Assembly: GCA_965243755.1 (NCBI GenBank)
Contig: CBDEVW010000007.1
Span: 186,001 to 250,000 of the forward strand
Reading direction: 5' to 3'
Length of the DNA stretch: 64,000 bases
Source: JANSWY01 sp965243755
Lineage (GTDB): Bacteria > Bacteroidota > Bacteroidia > Cytophagales > Cyclobacteriaceae
The first letter of the stretch is position 1; each line of letters starts with the position of its first letter. Both the position numbers and the translations under genes were made by a program. The notes below the pieces were generated by a model. That model was not told where the DNA came from. It ran no database searches and was given only the letters and a program-made list of their open reading frames with translations. Shown here in pieces: positions 26,075 through 35,090 of the stretch.

Positions 26075-29000
26075 CTAAATTTTAACAAATCTTTCTTCAT
26101 AGATACCCTGATCACTTTCTATCCTCATCAGGTAGACACCAATGTCCAGATCAGCTACGTCAATACTTTCCTGTGTGGATTTTAAAAATTGTCTGGAAAC
26201 TTCCTGTCCTGCCATGTTCAATACCTTCAACTGAACATTATTTAACTCCTTGGGAAACTTTAACCAAACGCTGTTTCTGGCTGGATTAGGGTAAATATAA
26301 TTACGCCTTTGAGGCAAAGCTTCATTACTCACTTCATCCCTTGTTTCTCTTGCAAAGCTGATATTCCCACCATTGTCCATTAGCCTGATCAACACAATAT
26401 CCTCACTTTGAGGTGGTGATGGAATCATCATAGAGTTTGCAATAATTACATCCTGAAAGATATTGCCGGACAAGTAAATTTGACCATTTGACTTTACCGA
26501 AAGATCACCTATTCGAATCTCACCTGTTGGGTTGGGGTCACTAGTAAATACTGATTGCATTGAACCGGAACCGTCATATTTATTCAAATAGAATTCGCCA
26601 TTAGCATTCAGTACCTCCCCTGCTACATATACATGATCAAACAAATCCACAGCGATGGACTTTGCTGTAGCATTGCTTAAAGAATGCATCCATGAAACAG
26701 CTCCATTAGTTCCTGAAAGCACCATGATAAAGGCGCCATCTGCGGGGACAGTCATACCTTGTAAGTTGAATCCATTGGGCGAGTCCCCAATTACTACAAT
26801 GTCTCCATTGGCAAGAATGGCAGCATCATTAATGGTTTCAAACTTACTTGCAGGAAATGATTGTCGCCATAATACATTCGCAAACCCTGAGGTTCCACTG
26901 TATTTGGAGATATTAATGTTATACATTGCTGGTCCCCAGGAATTATCTACAATTCCTGTAACGAACAGGTCATTGTTATGATCCGTGACGATATCCTGTG
27001 CATGATGATAACCATTTATGCTGTAGTTCATCAGGTTGGTTGGAAACGTGTTCACATCCCCGAGCGCGTTGAAATCTCCTTTTTCATGTAAAGTAATTAC
27101 ATGACCCATTTGATTAGTTGTTAACTCTTGTCGATCGAGACTGACATCATCTGCCATAACAGGGTTGCCATTGTTATCAAATAGAAAGATGTGATAACTG
27201 AACTGGCTTAAACCACTTGATCCAAAAAAAGTAGGTTGTTGAAAATATTCCTTAACCAGTGCCTGTAGAAATAGATTTCCATTAGAATCTACAAACATGA
27301 TATCGCGTCCATCTCCTATTGTTGCACACATTGGAAGTACATACTGCCATTCCAACTGATCACAGTCATCAAATTTTGCTACCATGGTCATTTCACAACC
27401 TGTAGAGGGATAGTAATTTCCATGTGCATTCATGTCATCTTCAAATGTAAGCGCCAGGTAGGTGTTACCAAAAGTATCCTGATAGAGGTCGCTGTATCGA
27501 TCAACTCCATGTCCAAAATACTGGTAAGGTAGCGTGATTGGGCTTTGAGCCTGTGAAACCACTACCTGTGAAGTAGAAGTACAACCATTGGCATCCGTCA
27601 CTACCACCTGATGATTACCGGGTGGTAAAGAAATGGTTGGTGTATTGAGTGCAGGGTCGTTGTTCCATTCATAAGTATACGGAGCTACACCACCAGAGGC
27701 AATTACAGTGGCATCACCACCGCAAATAGCAGTTGCAACCACAATCAGTGGTGTAGGCTCTGTGATCACTACCTGGCCTGTAGCTGTACAGCCAGCAGCA
27801 TCTTCAACTAGGTATTGATGTGTACCAATAGCTAACCCGGATTGTGTATTAGTCTGACTTCCGGCCTGCCATTGAAAGTTGTATGGACCAGAACCCCCTG
27901 AGACTGAAAGAGAAGCAACTCCATCATTGCCACCAGCACAAGAAACATGGGTTATGTTTGCACTTGCTACCATTGTTGGTTCAGTTACAGTTACCACAAG
28001 GGAAGCTTCACAATTATTGGCATCACGAACATATACCGTGTAAGATCCAACACATAAGTTTGTGGCAGATGGGCCGGTTTGTTGAGCTGGATCATTCCAG
28101 CTAAAAACATAGGGAGGGGCACCTCCTGTAGCATTGACAGTTACAGAGGCATCACAAACACCATTGCAGTTTGATACTCCGTTGTTTGAAACCAGAGAAA
28201 CTACTGGTGGTGTGCTTATATATTCTGTATATGAGGTAGAAAGTTGGCAACCATCAGCATCGGTTATTGTAAGTGTAAGGGAACCTACGTTATTGTTCCA
28301 GTTCACAATGGCATTTTGGGATGTTGCTGGAGTCAGCAACTGTCCTCCACTGATAGACCAGTTGAATATGGCACCCGGATAATTATTGGATGCATTAGGG
28401 TCTATTATATAGGTAAAAGGTCCCCCATTTGCACAGACAGGTTGTGCCGGAATAATTGAAGGTGCTGCTGATCCATTAATGCTTATGGTCTTAGTAATGG
28501 TTTGATTGTCTACAGTTAATGAGACCTGATAGTTACCTTGAATCGATGGATAGGTATATTGTGCATCTCTTGTTGTAGCGATGCTGCCCGAGTGGTCAAA
28601 ATCCCACAAATAATTACTTCCACACCCTAGTGCTTCAAACGTCACTACGTTGCAAAAGTCAATACAATAGGTGAAATCGACGATTGGAGGAGCACTTGAC
28701 GCGTCAATGATATTTGGCAATACTGTTTTTCCAATAGCACCGCTATTCAACAGGATAGCTCCCATATTAGCGCCAAAGGCATTGATATTAGAAGGAGTAA
28801 TTGGGACATCAGGAAAATTAATTACTGACACACGGTCTCCGTCAAAATGGGACACATAGAGTCGGTCGTCCGGTCCTAGTTGTAAACCACCACCCGAATA
28901 AATACTGGGGTTGTAAATTTGTTGATAAGCGAAATTTTGTACTGGTACAATGTCACAGGTGTTGATGGCTCTCAGGTCATATTGCTGGATATTTGTATGG

Positions 29001-31495
29001 TGTCCGTGTGTATATAGAAATTCACCTGAAGGGCTAAAAGAGATGGATGCGTAATCAAAACTATTGGGAACGGCACCAATGTCTTTTCTATTAGTCAACT
29101 CTCCGGTACATCGATTGAAATTATAAATATTGATTGCATTTCCGGATATTGAGTACATTGTGTTTGAATTGGCAATTGCAATTCTGTTCCCATCGCGGGT
29201 GACATCTATGGAACCTCTTGAATGAGTATATGCTGGCAACCCCGGTTGTGGGAATATGGCTCGTACTGTACTTTGCGTCAGCATTACCGGCGTAGAAGTT
29301 ATGCCCTGATTTGTCAGCAAATAAGCATAAAACTCATCGGTATGTCCATTCTCCATTCTTTGGGTTAAAATCCAGTAATCTGAACCATTGGCGTGAGGGA
29401 CCGCTGTAATATAATCAGCAATAAACCATGGCATTCCCGGAACTGCCTGATCTTTCATTACGACAGCACCATGTGCATGCCCTCCATTGGTTGCAGGATT
29501 CATATCAACCAGAGACCACCTTAATCCATTTACTGTTCCAGCAAGCGCACCTGGCGCTACGCCATTGTAAAAAACAAAGTACTGATCAGGCAAGGAAGGG
29601 TCTGGGTGAGGGACAATAAGTACACCATTAGTTGCTACGAGCGATCCTCCTATTCCATTGCCATTATGCATCAAACTGTGTTGGCGATTCCATATTTTTA
29701 CTCCATTAGTATAAAACAATAAATCATTCGTAGCAGGATCTGATATACTTGCTGCACTTCCTAGAGCACTTGAGTTACTTGGAGGGTTTGGTCCTACCGT
29801 AGCAGAACCGAAATCAAGTGTCGCATAATGTCCAAAGTACCAATCGGACCATGCGCTATTAACTGACGTACAGGAGACCACAAAAATGTTACTGGGTGAA
29901 GAAGTTGTCTGATTACCTGCAGCATCAGCAACTGTTAGGGTCACTTCCCATACACCAAGCGTATTGAATGGTCCTATGTTCGTCACATTTGGGACTGAAG
30001 GTCCAGAGCTGCCATAGTTGGTGACCACTCCATTTGGGTCCTCAATTCGGAAGTTCCAGCTGTCGTAAGCGGTCGCGGAAGCAGTTGCCTGAAGATCAAA
30101 AGTGGACGTCCCCGCACATAACTGGCTACCAGGTGAAATGTTAAATTCTGCACTTAAACCCACTGGTATGCAGCCGTTTGGACCAGCAACTCCCTGGTTA
30201 AGCAGGTTAGACATCTTCACCAATTCCTGCCTGGGTAAACTGTTTTGAATAGTCGCATGCATCCAGTCGATCTGACCCTGAGTGAAATGATCCTGACAAC
30301 TAAACGAGCTGTAATCCATGATATTAGTAGGAATAGTACTTGTACCACTAAAACAAGCCGGAACTGGGGTACAGCTACCCAAATAGGATGTAGGCTGGGA
30401 TTGTGGAGGGGTATCTGAAATGTGATCCCATTGTGATTCAGAACCGGGATAGACCGGATAGGTGGAAGTTCCATTACAATTGCTTCCATCAACACCAAAT
30501 GGATGTAAAACAGCAAGAAAATGAGCCGCTTCATGTGCCAGCACAGGGTCGTTACCATTGATGTATTCATATGTAACAACAATACCATCCTTGGGGCCTC
30601 CGGTAGGTGGAAATTGTGCAAATCCTCCTGCGAAATCAATGTCCTCCACAATCCATATGTTAAGAAACTTGTCTGTAGGGAATCCGATAACAGATTCAGG
30701 GTGGACTGGGAAAGGTGTTTGGGTTACATAGGTGTATGTACCGTTGGCAGTGCGTGTTATACCAGGAGTTGTGGCTCCTCCTGCTCCCGGCAGAGAATTG
30801 GTCCAACTAACACTATTTTGTGCCAGACAAAACTGAATACACGCATCTGGGCTGCCTGAAAAATCGGCATTCAGTTTATTCAAAGCTGCCTGAATATCAG
30901 AAAGCGTGAGTGCTCCAGCCCCAGTTGTACCTCCTAATGCAGGATCATAAACTACATGAAATACCACAGGGATAGTGTAGGAAACCTGACATGTGGCAGA
31001 TGATTTTTTAGATAAGCTTCTATATTTTGCAATCCATTCCTGATTATCTGAAACCAATTGTTGGTAGATCTGCTCAAGCTCTGGTTCCTCATGTAATGAC
31101 ATATGGTACAATTCGTCTGTCAAGCATGGAAATTCTATTTCTGATCCATCGATTGTCACCTGTCCGATGGGCATCCATCTGGATTTTCCTCTCTCGGTTT
31201 CAATTTGATAGGACAAAGCATAGCGCTGATTAGGATCAGGGAAAAAATCAAAGTCTGTTAATGCAAAAGAGTGCCTGGTGGTAGTAAAAATGTTCTCATC
31301 TCCCTTTTCATTGACAATTTTGAAATAATAAGCAATGGCATTAGGGTCACTGGTTACTTCAAATTCCTGGTCCAGCGTGATGCCACCAATCAGATCGATT
31401 AACATTGACGTGTTTTCGGCCTCTGGTATAGGATAAATAAAGTCGCAGGCACCTAGTGTAGCGACCATTGTGAACAGTATGATCAAACGTTTCAT
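26075..31495 (-). CDS. Giant M43-type metalloprotease/beta-propeller/SprB-repeat surface protein with T9SS tail
   Basis: An 1806-residue cell-surface protein. The N-terminus has a lipobox (VATLGAC, Cys17). An M43 (pappalysin/cytophagalysin-like) metalloprotease domain covers about residues 170-435, with the zinc motif HEAAHFLAVLH near residue 321 and a Met-turn in IMDYSSF. An Ig/PKD-like domain follows (about 455-545), then a long beta-propeller-like region (about 550-960), PKD and Ig-like domains, and three SprB-type repeats with patterns such as CNGVCDASVTVNATGG and CAGGNDGVASLSVSGG. A second propeller-like region (about 1370-1720) precedes a type A sorting domain starting YPNPARN. It could both process and bind extracellular polymers. 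Having both a lipobox and a T9SS tail is odd. No operon partners; a hairpin follows. Confidence 0.88.
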   Translation of the reverse strand: MKRLIILFTMVATLGACDFIYPIPEAENTSMLIDLIGGITLDQEFEVTSDPNAIAYYFKIVNEKGDENIFTTTRHSFALTDFDFFPDPNQRYALSYQIETERGKSRWMPIGQVTIDGSEIEFPCLTDELYHMSLHEEPELEQIYQQLVSDNQEWIAKYRSLSKKSSATCQVSYTIPVVFHVVYDPALGGTTGAGALTLSDIQAALNKLNADFSGSPDACIQFCLAQNSVSWTNSLPGAGGATTPGITRTANGTYTYVTQTPFPVHPESVIGFPTDKFLNIWIVEDIDFAGGFAQFPPTGGPKDGIVVTYEYINGNDPVLAHEAAHFLAVLHPFGVDGSNCNGTSTYPVYPGSESQWDHISDTPPQSQPTSYLGSCTPVPACFSGTSTIPTNIMDYSSFSCQDHFTQGQIDWMHATIQNSLPRQELVKMSNLLNQGVAGPNGCIPVGLSAEFNISPGSQLCAGTSTFDLQATASATAYDSWNFRIEDPNGVVTNYGSSGPSVPNVTNIGPFNTLGVWEVTLTVADAAGNQTTSSPSNIFVVSCTSVNSAWSDWYFGHYATLDFGSATVGPNPPSNSSALGSAASISDPATNDLLFYTNGVKIWNRQHSLMHNGNGIGGSLVATNGVLIVPHPDPSLPDQYFVFYNGVAPGALAGTVNGLRWSLVDMNPATNGGHAHGAVVMKDQAVPGMPWFIADYITAVPHANGSDYWILTQRMENGHTDEFYAYLLTNQGITSTPVMLTQSTVRAIFPQPGLPAYTHSRGSIDVTRDGNRIAIANSNTMYSISGNAINIYNFNRCTGELTNRKDIGAVPNSFDYASISFSPSGEFLYTHGHHTNIQQYDLRAINTCDIVPVQNFAYQQIYNPSIYSGGGLQLGPDDRLYVSHFDGDRVSVINFPDVPITPSNINAFGANMGAILLNSGAIGKTVLPNIIDASSAPPIVDFTYCIDFCNVVTFEALGCGSNYLWDFDHSGSIATTRDAQYTYPSIQGNYQVSLTVDNQTITKTISINGSAAPSIIPAQPVCANGGPFTYIIDPNASNNYPGAIFNWSISGGQLLTPATSQNAIVNWNNNVGSLTLTITDADGCQLSTSYTEYISTPPVVSLVSNNGVSNCNGVCDASVTVNATGGAPPYVFSWNDPAQQTGPSATNLCVGSYTVYVRDANNCEASLVVTVTEPTMVASANITHVSCAGGNDGVASLSVSGGSGPYNFQWQAGSQTNTQSGLAIGTHQYLVEDAAGCTATGQVVITEPTPLIVVATAICGGDATVIASGGVAPYTYEWNNDPALNTPTISLPPGNHQVVVTDANGCTSTSQVVVSQAQSPITLPYQYFGHGVDRYSDLYQDTFGNTYLALTFEDDMNAHGNYYPSTGCEMTMVAKFDDCDQLEWQYVLPMCATIGDGRDIMFVDSNGNLFLQALVKEYFQQPTFFGSSGLSQFSYHIFLFDNNGNPVMADDVSLDRQELTTNQMGHVITLHEKGDFNALGDVNTFPTNLMNYSINGYHHAQDIVTDHNNDLFVTGIVDNSWGPAMYNINISKYSGTSGFANVLWRQSFPASKFETINDAAILANGDIVVIGDSPNGFNLQGMTVPADGAFIMVLSGTNGAVSWMHSLSNATAKSIAVDLFDHVYVAGEVLNANGEFYLNKYDGSGSMQSVFTSDPNPTGEIRIGDLSVKSNGQIYLSGNIFQDVIIANSMMIPSPPQSEDIVLIRLMDNGGNISFARETRDEVSNEALPQRRNYIYPNPARNSVWLKFPKELNNVQLKVLNMAGQEVSRQFLKSTQESIDVADLDIGVYLMRIESDQGIYEERFVKI

Positions 31496-31694
31496 ATGTA
31501 TGGTTTTTTAGACGCATGAAAATACTGATACCGTTAGGCAAGAATTCTGCAGTTTATTGTTAGTTGAGTGTTTTTGAGTATTCGTAGCTCATGCTTTAGA
31601 ATTAGTAAACATCAATCCCATAAAATCAATAGATTCGCCTAAATTTTTATGGTCCTTTTAGTGAAACATTGGAATGATGCTTACGATATTAGGA

Positions 31695-32189
31695 TTACCA
31701 ATACCTGTACACCTCATGAGGTCCGAACTGCAGCAACTGGATGGTTTGGTCGTATTGAGCGCCCAGTCTCAGCGCCAGTTGTTTGGAGGGTTCATTCACT
31801 GGATCGATGTAGCTTACCAGCGTGGGGAGTGACAACTCTTTCATAGCATAGTCCTTCACTGCCATCCCAGCTTCTACACCATATCCCCTTCCCTGACTTT
31901 GCGGCAATAGCCAGTACCCCAGTTCCGGTTCTGGCCAGGAAGGTGAGTTATAAAGCCCCACTGTTCCAATAAGCTTTCCTGTTTCCTTTTCATCAATGGC
32001 CAGGTATGAATAACCGTTTAAACCATAGATGCCCACATAAGTGGCCATTAACCGCCAGGCTTCTTCCCTATCCTTTACCCCTCCTACAAACCTGGCATAT
32101 TCTTCCATGGCATAAAACGCTGCAAGTGGCTCAAAATCGGATTTGGTCCACTGTCTGAATATTAGTCTTTCTGTTTCTAGTCCTGTCAT
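31695..32189 (-). CDS. GNAT-family N-acetyltransferase (RimJ/RimL-like)
   Basis: A 164-residue acetyl-CoA-dependent acyltransferase. The N-terminus ETERLIFRQWTKSDFEPLAAFYA is the start typical of the Acetyltransf_3 (RimJ/RimL, ribosomal-protein Ala acetyltransferase-like) subfamily. The acetyl-CoA loop is PQSQGRGYGVEAG (Q/R-x-x-G-x-G/A), followed by the helix VKDYAMKE, and NEPSKQLALRLGA is the characteristic C-terminal motif. The acceptor (protein N-terminus, amine or antibiotic) cannot be read from sequence. It stands alone on the minus strand between two unrelated genes. Confidence 0.9.
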   Translation of the reverse strand: MTGLETERLIFRQWTKSDFEPLAAFYAMEEYARFVGGVKDREEAWRLMATYVGIYGLNGYSYLAIDEKETGKLIGTVGLYNSPSWPEPELGYWLLPQSQGRGYGVEAGMAVKDYAMKELSLPTLVSYIDPVNEPSKQLALRLGAQYDQTIQLLQFGPHEVYRYW

Positions 32190-32452
32190 TTTTAACTGTC
32201 ACCTATTAGGTTTTTGGTCTCTTCCAGGTTTAATTCGGTGTTTCTTGAAATGCTTTATGGTAAACACAAAAGAATCAAATTAAATCAATTTTGACATCAT
32301 CATTCACTTAAACTTAGGCTACTATCGTTATAACCACCATACATGGGAAATATACCAGTAAACTAAACCGTTATATGTAAAAAAGAACCATTACTTTGTA
32401 ATTTTTATAGTCTTCACTAAATTCACGCCCTACTAAGCATCTACCCAATTTA

Positions 32453-33178
32453 ATGATTCAATATATCTTACGATTATTCATCTCTATCATCCCATTATTT
32501 GTAATGATTGTGTCTTGCAAAGAAGATCAGTGCTTGCACGCAGGTGAGAACTATTATTTTGAAATGGAAATCTTGGACAACCAAACTAATACGACAGCAA
32601 TAAAGCTAGATTTCTGTGACTGGAATAGTTCTCATTATCAATTCAACTTATTCCCAGTTGATACGAGTGGTTTTGTGGATTTTCAATTAGAAGCAACCCA
32701 CCTATTACCTGAAGCAGGAACCAATATATATTTGGTCTTTAGTTATATTATGCATCTGGATGATTTGGGAAATATCGATGAAGAGGAGCAGTTGGCTCAT
32801 GAATTCTTTTTTAATTGGAACAGGTTTATCATCGCTGATAATTCGTATTTTCCAGGTTCTAAAAGAGTGCTTTGCAATTCAATAGATTCTCTTAAGACCT
32901 TGCAAAGCGCATGTGATAAGACAATGACCATCAATATTTCACACCCTGCATTTGACTCACGATATATTGATATAGCTACATCTTCAATGGCTGTCATGAA
33001 CCTCCGGAAACTAAATGATAGAAATTATATCATTGAAGGAACTTTTCGCTCATCAGGTTACCATTCAAGTACTTCAAACAGGAGATTAGATATTGAAAAT
33101 GGCCGCTACAGAATACCAGTAAGAATCCCGTCAAAAGAAGAGCTTGCTGAATTATTGTCGACGTTTGATACTGATTAA
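32453..33178 (+). CDS. Uncharacterised lipoprotein
   Basis: A 241-residue protein with a signal sequence ending in a lipobox (LFVMIVSC, Cys23), so it should be membrane-anchored in the envelope. The rest is strand-rich with few charged clusters and contains two further Cys close together (LCNS and SACDK), possibly a disulfide. I recognise no domain. It converges on the TSP3-repeat gene. The upstream 263 bp carry no other gene. Similar orphan lipoproteins are common in this phylum, and no function is proposed. Confidence 0.65.
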   Translation: MIQYILRLFISIIPLFVMIVSCKEDQCLHAGENYYFEMEILDNQTNTTAIKLDFCDWNSSHYQFNLFPVDTSGFVDFQLEATHLLPEAGTNIYLVFSYIMHLDDLGNIDEEEQLAHEFFFNWNRFIIADNSYFPGSKRVLCNSIDSLKTLQSACDKTMTINISHPAFDSRYIDIATSSMAVMNLRKLNDRNYIIEGTFRSSGYHSSTSNRRLDIENGRYRIPVRIPSKEELAELLSTFDTD

Positions 33179-33312
33179 TATACCGAAAGAGTTTATTTAT
33201 TTACATTACATTCATTAAATAAAAGCATGTACTGGTTTTAGGAGCTACACTTTACAAGTTTTTTAACAATTTCTCATCCGTTTAAAACTGATGGTGTCCG
33301 ATATTTGCAGCA

Positions 33313-34530
33313 TCAAATAATACTACCTCCTATCCATAATACCAACCACCCCTGCTCTTTTTTAATGACAACAAAATCATCATCCCAAAAACTTCCCCCA
33401 ACATTGACCCTGAAAGTGCCTGGTTGATTATCCACTTTAAACATAGGTGTTACCTGCAACCTATCAAGTGTAACCGGATTGCGTTTTTTGTATTCCTCAT
33501 ACGCAGCTGAAGTAAGTATAATCAACCGATCATCATTTGATGTGACTGCCTTAAGCGCATCATCATATGTAACGATCAGGTAGGTTTCGTTATATCCTGG
33601 TCTGGTGTCAGGTGCACCACAATGTGAATATTCACCATTTCGAATGTAACAGCTGTCAGTTGGGTTGTTGAGCAGGTAACTGTATACGTCAACAAATGGA
33701 CTGTCAGACGGTATTGATAAGGGCACTTTGTCATTCAGGTCATCAATGCCATCACCATCGGTATCAGGAAGGTTGGGGTCAGTTCCAAACTTTTGTTCCA
33801 ACAGGTCTGTAAGTCCATCACCGTCACTGTCTTGCCTGACTTTACTCATGTCAAATTCCAGGATCAAGTGGTCTTTTACCAGCTCATATTCCGGTAGCCC
33901 TGAGGGCATCACTTCCTGTGATGTAAGTCTTACCAGAGCGGCTTCTACCTGTAACTTGTTGTTTGATAAGCGGAATGGAATGGTGGAGACTGGTTTGACG
34001 TACAGGTAGTGATTGGCTGTCAGGCCTGTGTAGTAGTGCTGCCATCCGTTATTCTCAAGGATCGCAATCCAGTAGCCGTTATTCCTGTATTCGAATCTAC
34101 TGTCTGTGTAGAGGATCACACCAGGGTTAGTTTCTGAATCAACTTTTATGATGTTCGCTATAGAGATTCCTGCTACGCTATGCTCAGACTCCAGGCTGTC
34201 AATAAGTTCCATACAATCAACATACAATTCCATGTTTCCTGTAGCATTTGCATTGCTCACGCAAGAATCCCTCAAAGTGACATACGCTTGCTGATCATCA
34301 GTAGATTCCCATACGGATATGAATTTATTCGACTTGTGAGGTGATTTTTTGATGGTCACGCCCTCAGGCTTGAAACTTTTAACCGTTTTTTCAGGTGTTG
34401 GTTCAAAGGTCGGGAAGGTTAGCGATCTGTAGTACTTATCAAGTTCAGCGCTTGGATATTGATCATCTTCCTGTGCTTGAAGCGAAGTTGCTACTGTAAA
34501 TAGTAAAATGAAGGCAGATACATAGTTCAT
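33313..34530 (-). CDS. Secreted protein with thrombospondin type 3 (calcium-binding) repeats
   Basis: The frame opens at 34575, but the ATG at 34530 directly precedes a good signal peptide (MNYVSAFILLFTVATSLQAQ), so I start there (405 residues). Residues about 245-285 hold two TSP3-type motifs, DSDGDGLTDLLEQKFGTDP and DTDGDGIDDLND, expected to bind calcium. The flanking regions are strand-rich and carry paired Cys. No sorting domain is present, so it is likely periplasmic or outer-membrane associated rather than T9SS-exported. The same motif makes up the stalk of the giant adhesin at 46097-61501. Catalytic function is not evident. Confidence 0.75.
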   Translation of the reverse strand: MNYVSAFILLFTVATSLQAQEDDQYPSAELDKYYRSLTFPTFEPTPEKTVKSFKPEGVTIKKSPHKSNKFISVWESTDDQQAYVTLRDSCVSNANATGNMELYVDCMELIDSLESEHSVAGISIANIIKVDSETNPGVILYTDSRFEYRNNGYWIAILENNGWQHYYTGLTANHYLYVKPVSTIPFRLSNNKLQVEAALVRLTSQEVMPSGLPEYELVKDHLILEFDMSKVRQDSDGDGLTDLLEQKFGTDPNLPDTDGDGIDDLNDKVPLSIPSDSPFVDVYSYLLNNPTDSCYIRNGEYSHCGAPDTRPGYNETYLIVTYDDALKAVTSNDDRLIILTSAAYEEYKKRNPVTLDRLQVTPMFKVDNQPGTFRVNVGGSFWDDDFVVIKKEQGWLVLWIGGSII

Positions 34531-34683
34531 ATTTTGTTGAGGTTGATCACCTAATGCGCCAATGTTAGATTCCAAAATTAACTGAAATAATTCATCTATC
34601 CGTTACTTCAGAGCATTAGGCTTGTACCATTTTGAGTGGAAACTCAATTGTAATGTGGGGAAAATTATACCGCAATCTATTAA

Positions 34684-34749
34684 AAACTACAAATAAGGTA
34701 AATATATTTTGGAATTCGCTTTTTATTTAAACTACATTTGAGGTAAATA
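34684..34749 (+). repeat. Two direct repeats spanning the padR promoter
   Basis: AAACTACAAATAAGGTAAATA (34684-34704, shown with its last base) and its partner at 34729-34749 match at 17 of 21 positions, differing only in the four central bases (AATA versus TTTG). They start 45 bp apart, and the second covers the -7 element, a plausible PadR binding arrangement. Confidence 0.5.
34709..34740 (+). promoter_or_regulatory. Probable promoter of the padR-permease operon
   Basis: A TTG (34709-34711) and a full match to the Bacteroidota -7 consensus TAnnTTTG (TACATTTG, 34733-34740) are separated by 21 bp. The ATG of padR follows 17 bp later. The -7 element lies inside the second copy of a direct repeat (34684-34704 and 34729-34749). 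Confidence 0.55.
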
Positions 34750-34757
34750 ATTAAAAG

Positions 34758-35087
34758 ATGGGGAAATATCAGTTAGGTGAATTTGAAGAGGTGGTTCTAT
34801 TGACTGTCGCCATTTTGCATGGTGAAGCCTATGGAGTGGCCATTATTGATGAAATGGAAAAGCGACTCAACAGAAAAGTCAGTATCGGTTCCCTCCAGAC
34901 AGTATTGCGCAGGTTAGAAAACAAGGGCTTACTACAATCCGAACTAGGAGAAGCAACCAAAATGAGGGGTGGTAAAAGAAAAAGATTTTTCACCGTGACC
35001 AGTCTGGGCAGAAAGGAACTGGAGGAAACTAAAGCACAGCGCCTTGCCCTATGGGATGCCATTCCTGGTTTCGCTACCAATCAATAA
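34758..35087 (+). CDS. PadR-family transcriptional regulator
   Basis: A 109-residue PadR-type winged helix protein. It contains the family pattern LGEFEEVVLLTVAILHGEAYGVAIIDEME, the recognition helix region VSIGSLQTVLRRLENKGLL, and the wing RGGKRKRFFTVTSLGRKELEE. It lacks the long C-terminal helical domain of larger PadR proteins and so is the short (s2) type. The downstream permease starts 3 bp after its stop codon, so the two are co-transcribed. PadR genes in front of permease-prefix-domain transporters are a frequent pairing in Bacteroidota. It probably represses its own operon through sites near 34684-34749. Confidence 0.93.
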   Translation: MGKYQLGEFEEVVLLTVAILHGEAYGVAIIDEMEKRLNRKVSIGSLQTVLRRLENKGLLQSELGEATKMRGGKRKRFFTVTSLGRKELEETKAQRLALWDAIPGFATNQ

Positions 35088-35090
35088 CGA

